Of a DNA stretch of 64,000 nt, positions 18,106 to 27,401 are shown piece after piece. Origin of the DNA: Reyranella massiliensis 521 (GTDB lineage Bacteria; Pseudomonadota; Alphaproteobacteria; Reyranellales; Reyranellaceae); the NCBI RefSeq assembly GCF_000312425.1, contig NZ_HE997181.1, positions 71,002 to 135,001 of the forward strand. The letters run 5' to 3'. A program made the position numbers and the translations under genes. Numbering within the stretch: the first letter of the stretch is position 1; each line of letters opens with the position of its first letter. Below the pieces are notes generated by a model. That model did not search any database, was not told the DNA's origin, and saw only the letters and a list, made by a program, of their open reading frames with translations.

Positions 18106-19041
18106 ATGAGTTCAAAGGCACAGGATCGCGTCATCGTCGTCACCGGCCCGACCGCCAGCGGCAAGTCGGCGCTGGCGCTGGCGCTTGCCGAACGGCGCAA
18201 CGGCGTCGTGATCAATGCCGACGCCATGCAGACCTATGATGCCTTTCCCATCCTGACGGCGCAGCCCAGCACCGAAGAGCGGGCGAGGGCGCCGCATGTC
18301 CTGTATGGCCTCCTGCCGCTCAGCGAGACGCTCTCCGCTGCGCGTTGGCGCACCTTGGCCGCGGCGGAGATCGAACGCGCCCGCGCTGAGGGCCGCCTGC
18401 CCATCCTGTGTGGCGGATCGGGCCTCTATCTTCGGACCCTGATGCAGGGCATTGCGCCCATTCCCGACGCGCCCGCCGAATTGCGCCAGCAGGCCAACGA
18501 GGACTGGCAGGCGATGGGGGCCGACGCCTTCCGCGCCCGGCTGGGCGAAAAAGACCCGGTCATCGTGGCCCGCCTCAAGCCAGGTGATCGCCAGCGCCAT
18601 GTGCGGGCCTGGGAAGTGTGGCTGGCGACCGGCCGACCTCTCAGCACTTGGCAGGCGGTCGAGGCCAAGCCGGCACCATGGCGGTTTGCGAGCCTTCTCC
18701 TGGCGCCGGAACGCGGCTGGTTGCGCGACCGGATCGAGCGGCGGTTCGACGCGATGCTGGCCGAAGGCGTTCTTGCGGAAGCGCGCGCGGTATTTGACGG
18801 CAATCCCGATCCGCACTGGCCTGGCCTCAAGGCGCACGGCGCCCCAGAGCTGTTTCGCCACTTCCGGGGCGAGTTGTCGCTGGCGGAAGCTCGGCGCATC
18901 GCAATCGATCACACTCGCCAATATGCCAAACGCCAGATGACGTGGTTCCGGCATCAGCTGGCACCAGATTTGGTGCTGTCTCCCGAGGCAGACCTTGGTT
19001 TGACCACTGCCGAGAAATTTTTGGACAATTCTGGGGTCTGA
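18106..19041 (+). CDS. miaA: tRNA dimethylallyltransferase MiaA
   Basis: A 311-residue enzyme that adds a dimethylallyl group to A37 of tRNAs reading UNN codons. The P-loop GPTASGKS spans residues 14-21, followed by the altered recognition segment DAMQTYDAFPILTAQPS, then GGSGLYLRTL and the C-terminal RQYAKRQMTWFR that contacts the tRNA. The frame is open further upstream, but homologues begin near the ATG at 18106. It is divergent from serB. The ilvB promoter begins 25 bases after the stop. Confidence 0.95.
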   Translation: MSSKAQDRVIVVTGPTASGKSALALALAERRNGVVINADAMQTYDAFPILTAQPSTEERARAPHVLYGLLPLSETLSAARWRTLAAAEIERARAEGRLPILCGGSGLYLRTLMQGIAPIPDAPAELRQQANEDWQAMGADAFRARLGEKDPVIVARLKPGDRQRHVRAWEVWLATGRPLSTWQAVEAKPAPWRFASLLLAPERGWLRDRIERRFDAMLAEGVLAEARAVFDGNPDPHWPGLKAHGAPELFRHFRGELSLAEARRIAIDHTRQYAKRQMTWFRHQLAPDLVLSPEADLGLTTAEKFLDNSGV

Positions 19042-19066
19042 AACTTTACGTTTCGTGCATTTCGAG

Positions 19067-19095
19067 TTGACCCCCTCCGGCCCGGCCTCTATCTT
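19067..19095 (+). promoter_or_regulatory. promoter for ilvB-ilvN
   Basis: TTGACC (19067-19072), a 17-base spacer and TATCTT (19090-19095) form a strong housekeeping promoter. The predicted start near 19102 coincides with the first base of a perfect hairpin. Confidence 0.55.
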
Positions 19096-19101
19096 CCGGC
19101 C

Positions 19102-19125
19102 GCCGCAAAACCCCCGTTTTGCGGC
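19102..19125 (+). promoter_or_regulatory. perfect hairpin at the predicted 5' end of the ilvBN mRNA
   Basis: GCCGCAAAAC and GTTTTGCGGC form a 10-base-pair perfect stem with a CCCC loop, 11 bases before the AGAAGGAGA ribosome-binding site. It has no T-run, so it is a poor terminator for miaA; it could protect the 5' end or modulate translation. Confidence 0.45.
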
Positions 19126-19151
19126 ACATTTGTCAGAAGGAGACTGCTGTC

Positions 19152-20921
19152 ATGAAGCCCGAGGAGTCAGCCACGACCGGCGCCGATCTATTGGTGAAAG
19201 CCTTGATCGACGAGGAAGTCGAGGTCGTCTTCGGCTATCCCGGCGGCGCGGTCCTTCCGATCTACGATTCGATCTTCAAGCAGAACCGGTTGCGCCACAT
19301 CCTGGTGCGCCACGAGCAGGCGGCCGTGCATGCCGCCGAAGGCTATGCCCGATCGACCGGCAAGGTCGGCGTCGTCCTGGTGACCTCCGGCCCTGGCGCC
19401 ACCAATGCCGTGACCGGCCTCACCGACGCGCTGATGGATTCGATCCCGATCGTCTGCCTGACCGGCCAGGTGCCGACTCATCTGATCGGCAACGACGCGT
19501 TCCAGGAAGCCGATACGACCGGCATTACGCGGCCCTGCACCAAGCACAATTACCTGGTGAAGGCCGTGGGCGACCTCGCTCGCACCGTTCACGAGGCTTT
19601 CTACGTGGCGCGCTCCGGCCGTCCCGGCCCGGTCGTCATCGACCTGCCCAAGGACGTGCTGATGAACAAGCACGACTATGTGGCGCCCAAGAAGCCGGTG
19701 CAGCACAAGAGCTACCGTCCGCAGACCAAGCCCGATCCGAAGAAGATCGAGCAGGCCATCGAGATGATCGCGCACGCCAAGCGTCCGATCTTCTATGCCG
19801 GCGGCGGCATCATCAATTCGGGGCCCAAGGCCTCGAAGCTGCTGACGCAGTTCGTCCGCATGACGGGCTATCCTGTCACCAACACGCTGATGGGACTGGG
19901 CGCCTTCCCGGCGTCCGACAAGCAGTTCCTCGGCATGCTGGGCATGCACGGCACCTACGAAGCCAATCTGGCGATGCACGGCTGCGACGTGATGATCAAC
20001 ATCGGCGCACGCTTCGACGATCGCATCACCGGCAACCTCGGCAAGTTCTCGCCAGGCTCGAAGAAGATTCACGTCGATATCGACCCGAGCTCGATCAACA
20101 AGAACGTGCGCGTCGATCTCCCCATCGTGGGCGATGCCACGCTGGTGCTCGAGGAGATGATCAAGGTCTGGAAGGCCAAGCAGCCGAAGACCGACCAGAA
20201 GGCGCTGAAGGCCTGGTGGGCCGAGATCGAGACATGGCGGGCCCGCCACTGCCTCGCCTACAAGACCGAGAAGGGCACGATCAAGCCGCAATACGCGCTC
20301 GAGCGGCTCTATCACCACATCAAGGACAAGGACCACTACATCACGACCGAAGTGGGCCAACATCAGATGTGGGCGGCGCAGTTCCTGAAGTTCGAGCAGC
20401 CCAACCGCTGGATGACGTCGGGCGGGCTCGGCACCATGGGCTACGGTTTCCCGGCGGCGATGGGCGTGCAGATCGCGCATCCCGACGCACTCGTCATCGA
20501 CGTGGCAGGCGAAGCCTCGATCCTGATGAACATCCAGGAGCTCTCGACGGTGGCGCAGTATCGCCTGCCGGTGAAGATCTTCATCCTCAACAACCAGTAC
20601 ATGGGCATGGTCCGCCAGTGGCAGGAGTTGCTGCACGGCAGCCGCTACTCCGAGAGCTACATGGAATCGCTTCCCGACTTCGTGAAGCTGGCCGAGGCGT
20701 TCGGCGCCAAGGGCCTGCGCTGCCACGAGCCCGAGAAGCTCGACGATACGATCAAGGAGATGATCGCGCTGAAGCACCCCGTCGTGGTCGATGTCATCGT
20801 CGACCAGAAGGAGAATTGCTTCCCGATGATCCCCTCGGGCGCTGCGCATAACGACATGCTCCTGGGACCCGAGGACAAGGCGCAGAAGCCGGTGTCCGAA
20901 GAAGGCATGGTGCTGGTGTAG
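19152..20921 (+). CDS. ilvB: acetolactate synthase large subunit
   Basis: A 589-residue thiamin-diphosphate enzyme, the first common step of valine, leucine and isoleucine synthesis. The catalytic Glu55 is in VRHEQAAVHAAEGYAR, after FGYPGGAVLPIYD. The FAD/central domain (GARFDDRITGNL) and the ThDP-binding segment DVAGEASILMN...NNQYMGMVRQW are present, the GEAS form being usual in alphaproteobacteria. The ATG at 19152 is preceded by AAGGAGA at good spacing. The regulatory subunit gene follows two bases after the stop. Confidence 0.96.
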   Translation: MKPEESATTGADLLVKALIDEEVEVVFGYPGGAVLPIYDSIFKQNRLRHILVRHEQAAVHAAEGYARSTGKVGVVLVTSGPGATNAVTGLTDALMDSIPIVCLTGQVPTHLIGNDAFQEADTTGITRPCTKHNYLVKAVGDLARTVHEAFYVARSGRPGPVVIDLPKDVLMNKHDYVAPKKPVQHKSYRPQTKPDPKKIEQAIEMIAHAKRPIFYAGGGIINSGPKASKLLTQFVRMTGYPVTNTLMGLGAFPASDKQFLGMLGMHGTYEANLAMHGCDVMINIGARFDDRITGNLGKFSPGSKKIHVDIDPSSINKNVRVDLPIVGDATLVLEEMIKVWKAKQPKTDQKALKAWWAEIETWRARHCLAYKTEKGTIKPQYALERLYHHIKDKDHYITTEVGQHQMWAAQFLKFEQPNRWMTSGGLGTMGYGFPAAMGVQIAHPDALVIDVAGEASILMNIQELSTVAQYRLPVKIFILNNQYMGMVRQWQELLHGSRYSESYMESLPDFVKLAEAFGAKGLRCHEPEKLDDTIKEMIALKHPVVVDVIVDQKENCFPMIPSGAAHNDMLLGPEDKAQKPVSEEGMVLV

Positions 20922-20923
20922 TC

Positions 20924-21430
20924 ATGCAGGAACTTGCCTCCAGCCACACCATCTCCGTCCTGGTCGACAACGAGCCCGGCATCCTGGCGCGCGTGGTCGG
21001 GCTGTTCTCCGGCCGCGGCTACAACATCGAGAGCCTGACCGTGGCGCAGACCGACGCCAAGGCGAACCTCTCGCGCATCACCATCGTGACCAGCGGCACG
21101 CCGATGGTGATCGAACAGATCAAGGCGCAGCTCGACCGATTGGTGCCGGTCCATCGCGTGCGCGACCTCACCGTCGAGGGGCCCCATATCGAGCGCGAGC
21201 TGGCGCTGGTGAAGGTCAAGAGCGTCGGTGAAAAGCGTGTCGAAGCATTGCGGCTCGCCGACGTCTTCCGCGCCAAGGTGATCGACGCCAAGACCGACTC
21301 CTTCGTCTTCGAAGTCACCGGCAATTCCGACAAGGTGCAGACCTTCGTCGGTCTCATGGAGACGCTCGGCCTGGTCGATGTCGGCCGTACCGGCATCGTC
21401 GCCATGTCGCGCGGGGCCGAGCAGCTCTAG
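20924..21430 (+). CDS. ilvN: acetolactate synthase small (regulatory) subunit
   Basis: A 168-residue protein with an N-terminal ACT domain (SHTISVLVDNEPGILARVVGLFSGRGYNIESL) that binds valine for feedback inhibition, and the C-terminal domain of the long small-subunit type (ERELALVKV, GRTGIVAMSRG). It pairs with the large subunit encoded two bases upstream. The name ilvH could equally be used. Its stop codon shares one base with the GTG start of the following LysE-type gene. Confidence 0.95.
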   Translation: MQELASSHTISVLVDNEPGILARVVGLFSGRGYNIESLTVAQTDAKANLSRITIVTSGTPMVIEQIKAQLDRLVPVHRVRDLTVEGPHIERELALVKVKSVGEKRVEALRLADVFRAKVIDAKTDSFVFEVTGNSDKVQTFVGLMETLGLVDVGRTGIVAMSRGAEQL

Positions 21431-22053
21431 TGGAGTACGTCGCCGCCCTGGCGGGGCTTGCGCTGGTCCATCTGCTGGCCGTCGCGAGCCCGGGGCCGTC
21501 GACCGTTCTCGTGATCCAGACGTCGGCCGTGTCCGGCCGGCGTGCTGGTCTGCTGGCAGCTTTTGCCATGATGCTGGGAGCGCTGGTCTGGGCGGCCGCC
21601 GCGCTCTATGGCCTGCAGATCCTGTTCGCCCGTTTCGAATGGCTCTACGTCGCCTTCCGCATCGCCGGCGCGATCTACCTGATCTATCTCGGCTTCATGC
21701 TGCTGCGCCATGCCGGCGCGCCGCTGCCCGAGGCCGATCCCGCGGCGGCGCAGGCCGGCGCCTGGCAGGGTTTCGTCAAGGCGCTGCTGCTGCAGCTCAG
21801 CAATCCCAAGGTCATGGTCTTCATGGGCAGCATCTTCATTTCGCTGCTGCCTGCCCAGCCGCCCACTTGGATGGACGCGACGGTGCTCGCCATTGTGGCG
21901 ATTAACGAATTCGCCTGGTTCGCCCTGCTGGCGCTGCTCTTCTCCGGCAGCACCGCGCGCGCCTTCTATCGTCGCACCAAGATTTGGCTCGACCGCATCA
22001 TGGGGGGCTTGTTGGCGGCCCTCGGCGTGCGCCTCGTGCTGTCCAACCAGTAG
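21430..22053 (+). CDS. LysE family exporter
   Basis: A 207-residue inner-membrane protein with about six hydrophobic segments and the family start LAVASPGPSTVLVIQTSAVSGRRAG, which is the conserved first part of LysE/RhtB amino-acid exporters. A further conserved segment QLSNPKVMVFMGSIF lies near residue 120. These proteins export amino acids or derivatives. Coupling to ilvBN by the overlapping TAGTG suggests it is translated from the same mRNA; export of an excess amino acid in this pathway is only an inference. Confidence 0.88.
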   Translation: MEYVAALAGLALVHLLAVASPGPSTVLVIQTSAVSGRRAGLLAAFAMMLGALVWAAAALYGLQILFARFEWLYVAFRIAGAIYLIYLGFMLLRHAGAPLPEADPAAAQAGAWQGFVKALLLQLSNPKVMVFMGSIFISLLPAQPPTWMDATVLAIVAINEFAWFALLALLFSGSTARAFYRRTKIWLDRIMGGLLAALGVRLVLSNQ

Positions 22054-22092
22054 CCTCTCGGACGCAAGGCGCGGACGGCGAGTCGACTGGTC

Positions 22093-23562
22093 ATGAGCGA
22101 CGCACCGGCGCCTGCGCAGAGAACCACTTTCTACGAGGAGCTGATTCGCCGACGGCGTGCGGCTTGGATCGTATCTCTTGTCTGCGCCCTGGTTGCCGCC
22201 GGCATTGGACTGGTGTTGAGCACCATCGTCACGCCGATCTTGCTGCTGGTCGCGGGAGCCTTCCTGAAGCTGATCGGCGGCTTCGGCACGGCCTCGATCC
22301 AGGCGTTCGTCGTCGCGCAGCTCGCCAATTTCGACGCGCTGTCTTTGGCGCTCGACCAAATGAATGGCGTGGGCGATCTGGGGCTGCTGGGACCGTCGCT
22401 GGTCCGGATGGCACGCATTGCCTTGCCGGCGCTGCTGGCGGCGATGCTGGTCTGGCTCTGGCTGCGGGCAGTCTTTAGCGGAGCCGCCAGCGCAGATCTT
22501 CTGGCTCGACTGAAGGCGCGGCCGGCGAGGCTCGACGATTTCGAGGAACGGCAACTCGGCAACATCGTCGAGGAAGTCGCGATCGGTGCCGGGGCGCCGG
22601 TTCCACGGCTCTTGCTGATCGATTCGCCGATCGTCAACGCCGCGGCACTGGGAGCTTCGCACAAGGACGGCATCGTGCTCGTCACCCGCGGCCTGCTGGA
22701 AAAGCTCAATCGCAGCGAAACCGAAGCCGTCGCGGCCCGCCTGATCTCCGCCATCGGTGCGGGCGACCTGCGCGTTGCCGCCGGCATCATGGCTGCGCTG
22801 CGGACCTTCGGCTTTTTCCTGACCGTGCTCGACCTGCCGCTGCGCGGATCAGCATGGCGCACGCTGAAGGACCTGCTGCTTGTATCGGTAACTCGACACC
22901 CCAGCGCCGATCGTCTGGGGCGGGCCGGCGAAGGTGTGGAGGAGGGGATGCAGGGTGATGCTATCCCCGATCTCGACAAGATTGCCGGCGGCGCGCCGCT
23001 GCTCGTGGCCAAGGTCGTGCGCTTCCTGCTGTTGCCTTTCTACCTGGTGGCCGTCTTCTACAAGCTCATCCTGTTTCTCTGGACGTCGCTGTTCCTGGGA
23101 CCGCCCTTGGCCCGGCTCTGGCGCAATCGCTGCTACTGGACGGATGCCAAGGTCGTGCAGCTGGCGCGTAACCCGGAGGCCTTCGCGCAAGCGCTGGAAA
23201 AGATCGGCGCGGCCGATCCGCCGCCGGGCGGCGAGGCCTTCGCCTATCTGTTCATCGCCGCGCCCGCGACGGCGCATCGCAGGGCAATGGATCGGCGCAC
23301 CTTGGCGCTGGCGCTGACACCGTCCACGAGCGAGCGACTGGTGCGACTCAGCGCCATGGGCGCGGCCTCACGGGAGAGCGGCCGCACCGTCGATCTCAAG
23401 ACCCTGGCGGCTCACCCCGGCCGTGCCGCAGTGCTGGGCGTCCTCGGCCTGCTGCTCGTACCGTTGTTCGCGATCCTCGTCGGCGCGGTCGGTTTCCTGA
23501 CCTTGATGGTGACGTCGATCGGCCTGCTGGCCGGCCTTACCATCGTGCACCTGCTGATCTGA
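22093..23562 (+). CDS. M48 (HtpX-like) membrane protein lacking the zinc site
   Basis: A 489-residue membrane protein with hydrophobic segments at about 24-60, 107-127, 304-335 and 445-488. Residues 157-205 (NIVEEVAIGAGAPVPRLLLI, then GIVLVTRGLLEKLNRSETEAV) align with HtpX-type M48 proteases, but the zinc motif HExxH is replaced by R216-L-I-S-A220. In the later block CYWTDAKVVQLARNPEAF the third ligand (Glu in ExxAD) is Cys347. It therefore looks like a pseudopeptidase. The frame is intact and long, so it is not simply decaying. The start at 22093 follows the LysE gene by 39 bases. Function unknown. Confidence 0.75.
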   Translation: MSDAPAPAQRTTFYEELIRRRRAAWIVSLVCALVAAGIGLVLSTIVTPILLLVAGAFLKLIGGFGTASIQAFVVAQLANFDALSLALDQMNGVGDLGLLGPSLVRMARIALPALLAAMLVWLWLRAVFSGAASADLLARLKARPARLDDFEERQLGNIVEEVAIGAGAPVPRLLLIDSPIVNAAALGASHKDGIVLVTRGLLEKLNRSETEAVAARLISAIGAGDLRVAAGIMAALRTFGFFLTVLDLPLRGSAWRTLKDLLLVSVTRHPSADRLGRAGEGVEEGMQGDAIPDLDKIAGGAPLLVAKVVRFLLLPFYLVAVFYKLILFLWTSLFLGPPLARLWRNRCYWTDAKVVQLARNPEAFAQALEKIGAADPPPGGEAFAYLFIAAPATAHRRAMDRRTLALALTPSTSERLVRLSAMGAASRESGRTVDLKTLAAHPGRAAVLGVLGLLLVPLFAILVGAVGFLTLMVTSIGLLAGLTIVHLLI

Positions 23563-23564
23563 CC

Positions 23565-24110
23565 CTAGTTGCGAATGCCCTGAATGGCCGCGACCCGTCC
23601 TTCGACCTCGGCGAGGTTGGCCGGAGTCTGGGTCAGGACGAACAGCGCCTGCGTACGGCCCGCAATGCGCAGCGGATCGCCGCTCTCGCGCTGCTGCATC
23701 TCGACGAAGAAGGTTCCCGCCGGTCGGCAGGTCCAGTTGCTGCTGAGGCCGCCCAGATTGACGCCGGGATAGCGCAGGCAGACCTGGATCAGCGGCTGGC
23801 CGCCGTTCTCGGTCGTCGTCTGCGTCTTCCACTCACCCTGGAAGATCCGCCGCTGGCCGACCAGCCAGGCGAAGTCGCGGCCATCCGCCGTCGAATAGTG
23901 GATCTGCGCCGGACCACCGCCGCGCGTCCACATCCAGGTCTTGTGGCTCATCGCCCGTTCCGCGCCGCCGGGTGTCGAGTTGGCGACGGCATAGTCGATG
24001 CCCGGCATGGCCACGGCCGGGCCTGTCGGCGCCTCCGGATCGGGATTGGAGCAGGCGCCGAGGGCCAGGACGGCCATGGCGAGGAGCGACGAAAGGCGGA
24101 AGGTCGACAT
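23565..24110 (-). CDS. predicted lipoprotein, paralogue of the next gene
   Basis: A 181-residue protein with a lipoprotein signal (hydrophobic stretch, lipobox LALGAC, lipidated Cys about residue 20). The mature part contains HYSTADGRDFAW, FQGEWK, VCLRYPG, WTCRPAG and SGDPLRIAGR, all matched in the neighbouring 24133-24678 product. I do not recognise the family; two conserved cysteines outside the lipobox may form a disulfide. It converges on the M48-like gene with two bases between stops, and lies 22 bases behind its paralogue on the same strand. Confidence 0.75.
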   Translation of the reverse strand: MSTFRLSSLLAMAVLALGACSNPDPEAPTGPAVAMPGIDYAVANSTPGGAERAMSHKTWMWTRGGGPAQIHYSTADGRDFAWLVGQRRIFQGEWKTQTTTENGGQPLIQVCLRYPGVNLGGLSSNWTCRPAGTFFVEMQQRESGDPLRIAGRTQALFVLTQTPANLAEVEGRVAAIQGIRN

Positions 24111-24132
24111 GGGCGTTGAGATCCTCTGAGGT

Positions 24133-24678
24133 CTAGCGCGGCAGCAGCGCCTGCAACTGGCTGATGGTCAGGTTCTTGTGGCGAGAGACGAACGGCACCT
24201 CGCTCCGGCTGGCGAGACCGAGCGGATCGCCGTCGACGCGCTCGCGCACCCATTCGAAGACCGAACCGGCAGGTTGGCAGTACCAGTTGGCGCCCGCTGC
24301 CTTGCTGATCGGATGGACCGCTTCGCCCGGGTAGCGCAGGCAGACCTTCGTCACCTGGGCTCCGCTGGGGCCTGAGGGGCCGGTTTCGACCCTCCACTCG
24401 CCCGCGATGACCTGACGCCCTTCATAGAACCAGGCGAAATCCCGTCCGTCAGGTGTAGAATAATGGGCGGCCGGACCGTAGAGAGTGCCGGCCGCGCGCC
24501 AGGTCTTGCCGCTGATGAGCGCCTGGGCCTGTTGCGGCGTGGTGCTGGCATTGGCCTGGTCGATCCGCCGCATCTGCGACGTGCCATCCTTGCTGCCGGA
24601 AACGGAGGAGCTGTACCAGCAGCCGCCGAGGAAAAAGGACATAGCGAGCAGGGGCAGGAGGGAATGCAGGGCGGACAT
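24133..24678 (-). CDS. predicted lipoprotein, paralogue of the preceding gene
   Basis: A 181-residue protein with a lipobox (FFLGGC, Cys about residue 20), then a Ser/Thr-rich region and a domain with HYSTPDGRDFAW, IAGEWRVE, VCLRYPG, WYCQPAG and DGDPLGLASR. These blocks match the adjacent 23565-24110 product in order and spacing, so the two arose by tandem duplication. The ATG at 24678 gives a proper signal peptide; the much longer open frame upstream lies opposite ilvC and is not coding. Both proteins are exactly 181 residues. Function unknown. Confidence 0.75.
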   Translation of the reverse strand: MSALHSLLPLLAMSFFLGGCWYSSSVSGSKDGTSQMRRIDQANASTTPQQAQALISGKTWRAAGTLYGPAAHYSTPDGRDFAWFYEGRQVIAGEWRVETGPSGPSGAQVTKVCLRYPGEAVHPISKAAGANWYCQPAGSVFEWVRERVDGDPLGLASRSEVPFVSRHKNLTISQLQALLPR

Positions 24679-24729
24679 GCGAAGAGGCAGGATTCCAGAC
24701 TGGTGTTTGCGGGCTGGGTTGTCTAGTAA

Positions 24730-25794
<1,065 letters not shown>

Positions 25795-25814
25795 TCCTTC
25801 CGGACGCTAATGAA

Positions 25815-25838
25815 ACGGGCCCTTCGGGGCCCGTTTTT
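25815..25838. terminator. terminator after ilvC
   Basis: ACGGGCCC-TTCG-GGGCCCGT is a perfect 8-base-pair stem with a stable tetraloop, followed by a T-run. The flanking AAAC on the left means it could also serve the converging SDR gene that ends at 25843. Confidence 0.88.
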
Positions 25839-25842
25839 GTTT

Positions 25843-26610
25843 TCAAATCTTGTATCCACCGCCCGAGGCATCGAGCATCGCGCCGGTGATGAAGGACGAC
25901 TGGTCCGAGAGCAACCATAGGATCGTGTCGGCCATCTCGTGGCTCTGTCCGATTCGTCCCATCGGGATCGAGGCTTCGATGCTGGCACGGAACGTGGCGT
26001 CGTTCAGCCGGCCTTCGGTCATCTCGGTCAGCACCATGCCCGGTCGCAGCGAGTTTACGCGGATGCCCTCGGCCGCGACTTCGCGGGCAAAGCCCTTGGT
26101 GAAGGCATCGACGGCGCCCTTGCTGGCGGCATAAGCCGACGAGCCGGGGCGTCCGCCCAACGTGCCGGCCATTGACGAGACGTTGACGATCGCACCGCCC
26201 TTGCCGCCGTTCTTTGTCGACATGCGCCGCGCTGCCTCGCGGCAGCAGAGCATCAGGCCCACGACATTCACGGCGAACAGATTGGCGAGGATAGCCGCGT
26301 CGTATTCGTCGACCCGGCCGCGCCGGCCGTTGATGCCGGCGCTGTTGACGAGATGCGTGACGGGACCCAGCGCCTGCTCGGTCTCCTCGAACAGCCGCAC
26401 GATGTCGGCCTCGTGCACCATGTCGCCCGGCAGGGCGATGGCCTGGCCGCCCTTGGCGGCGATGTCGGCGACGACAGCCTTGGCCTGAGCGTCGCGCGAG
26501 CGGTAGTTGATGGCGATCTTGTAGCCGTGCGCTGCCGCGCGACGTGCCGTTTCGGCGCCGATGCCCGAGGCGCCGCCGGTGATGAGAAGTGTCTTGGCCT
26601 CAGATGACAT
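25843..26610 (-). CDS. SDR family oxidoreductase (copy 1 of tandem pair)
   Basis: A 255-residue classical short-chain dehydrogenase/reductase. The coenzyme loop TGGASGIGAETARR, the NSAG segment, the catalytic Ser in VNVSSMAG and Tyr/Lys in SAYAASKGAV are all visible, and the end GAMLDASGGGYKI is typical. Strong coenzyme preference cannot be read. The start ATG at 26610 lies inside the last codons of the upstream paralogue (11-base overlap). About four fifths of residues look identical to copy 2, indicating recent tandem duplication. Confidence 0.88.
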   Translation of the reverse strand: MSSEAKTLLITGGASGIGAETARRAAAHGYKIAINYRSRDAQAKAVVADIAAKGGQAIALPGDMVHEADIVRLFEETEQALGPVTHLVNSAGINGRRGRVDEYDAAILANLFAVNVVGLMLCCREAARRMSTKNGGKGGAIVNVSSMAGTLGGRPGSSAYAASKGAVDAFTKGFAREVAAEGIRVNSLRPGMVLTEMTEGRLNDATFRASIEASIPMGRIGQSHEMADTILWLLSDQSSFITGAMLDASGGGYKI

Positions 26611-27358
26611 AGCCGCCTCCGGATGCATCGAGCATGGCGCCGGTGATGAAGGAGGCTTCATTCGACAGGAGCCACAGGATCGCCTCGGCGATTTCGTGCG
26701 CCTCGCCGATGCGTTGAATGGGGATCGACGCGGCTATGGCGGTGCGGACGGCTTCGTCGTTCAGTCGGCCTTCGGTCATCTCGGTCATGACCGCGCCGGG
26801 GCGGATCGAATTGACCCTGATGCCTTCGGCCGCCACTTCGCGGGCAAAGCCCTTGGTGAAGGCATCGACCGCGCCCTTGGTGGCGGCGTAGGCCGAAGCG
26901 CCCTTCCGTCCGCCGAGCGTGGCGGCCATGGACGAGACGTTGACGATCGCGCCGCCTTTGCCGCCGTTCCTGGTCGACATGCGCCGCGTGGCTTCGCGGC
27001 AGCACAGCATCAGGCCGGTGACATTGATGGTGAACAGGCGATGGAGGGTGGCGGCGTCATAGTCTTCGACGCGTGCCTTGCCGGGATCGATGCCGGCGCT
27101 GTTGACCAGATGCGTGATCGGCCCCAGCGCCCGCTCGGTCTCTGCAAACAGACGCACGATATCGGCTTCGTTCGCCATATCGCCTGGCAATGCGATGGCC
27201 TGGCTGCCCTTGGCGGCGATGTCGGCCACGACAGCCTTGGCCTGAGCATCGCGCGAGCGATAGTTGATGGCGATCCTGTAGCCGCGCGTCGCGGCGCGAC
27301 GGGCGGTCTCGGCGCCGATACCTGAGGCGCCGCCGGTGATGAGAAGGGTGTTGGTCAT
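26600..27358 (-). CDS. SDR family oxidoreductase (copy 2 of tandem pair)
   Basis: A 252-residue classical SDR with TGGASGIGAETARR, NSAG, catalytic Ser in VNVSSMAAT and Tyr/Lys in SAYAATKGAV. It differs from copy 1 mainly in the loop after NSAG (IDPGKARVEDYD against INGRRGRVDEYD), near the substrate pocket, which may reflect divergent specificity. The real start is the ATG at 27358 (MTNTLLITGG); the longer open frame lies opposite the alcohol dehydrogenase gene. Divergent from that gene by 43 bases. Confidence 0.88.
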   Translation of the reverse strand: MTNTLLITGGASGIGAETARRAATRGYRIAINYRSRDAQAKAVVADIAAKGSQAIALPGDMANEADIVRLFAETERALGPITHLVNSAGIDPGKARVEDYDAATLHRLFTINVTGLMLCCREATRRMSTRNGGKGGAIVNVSSMAATLGGRKGASAYAATKGAVDAFTKGFAREVAAEGIRVNSIRPGAVMTEMTEGRLNDEAVRTAIAASIPIQRIGEAHEIAEAILWLLSNEASFITGAMLDASGGGYVI

Positions 27359-27401
27359 GCGGGCGATGATATAGTCCCGCCAACGATTCAGGAGGAAAAA
27401 C

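Noticed and set aside
19042..19151. Classical ilv attenuator with a leader peptide
   Set aside because: No small open frame rich in Leu, Val or Ile codons and no T-rich terminator stem are present.
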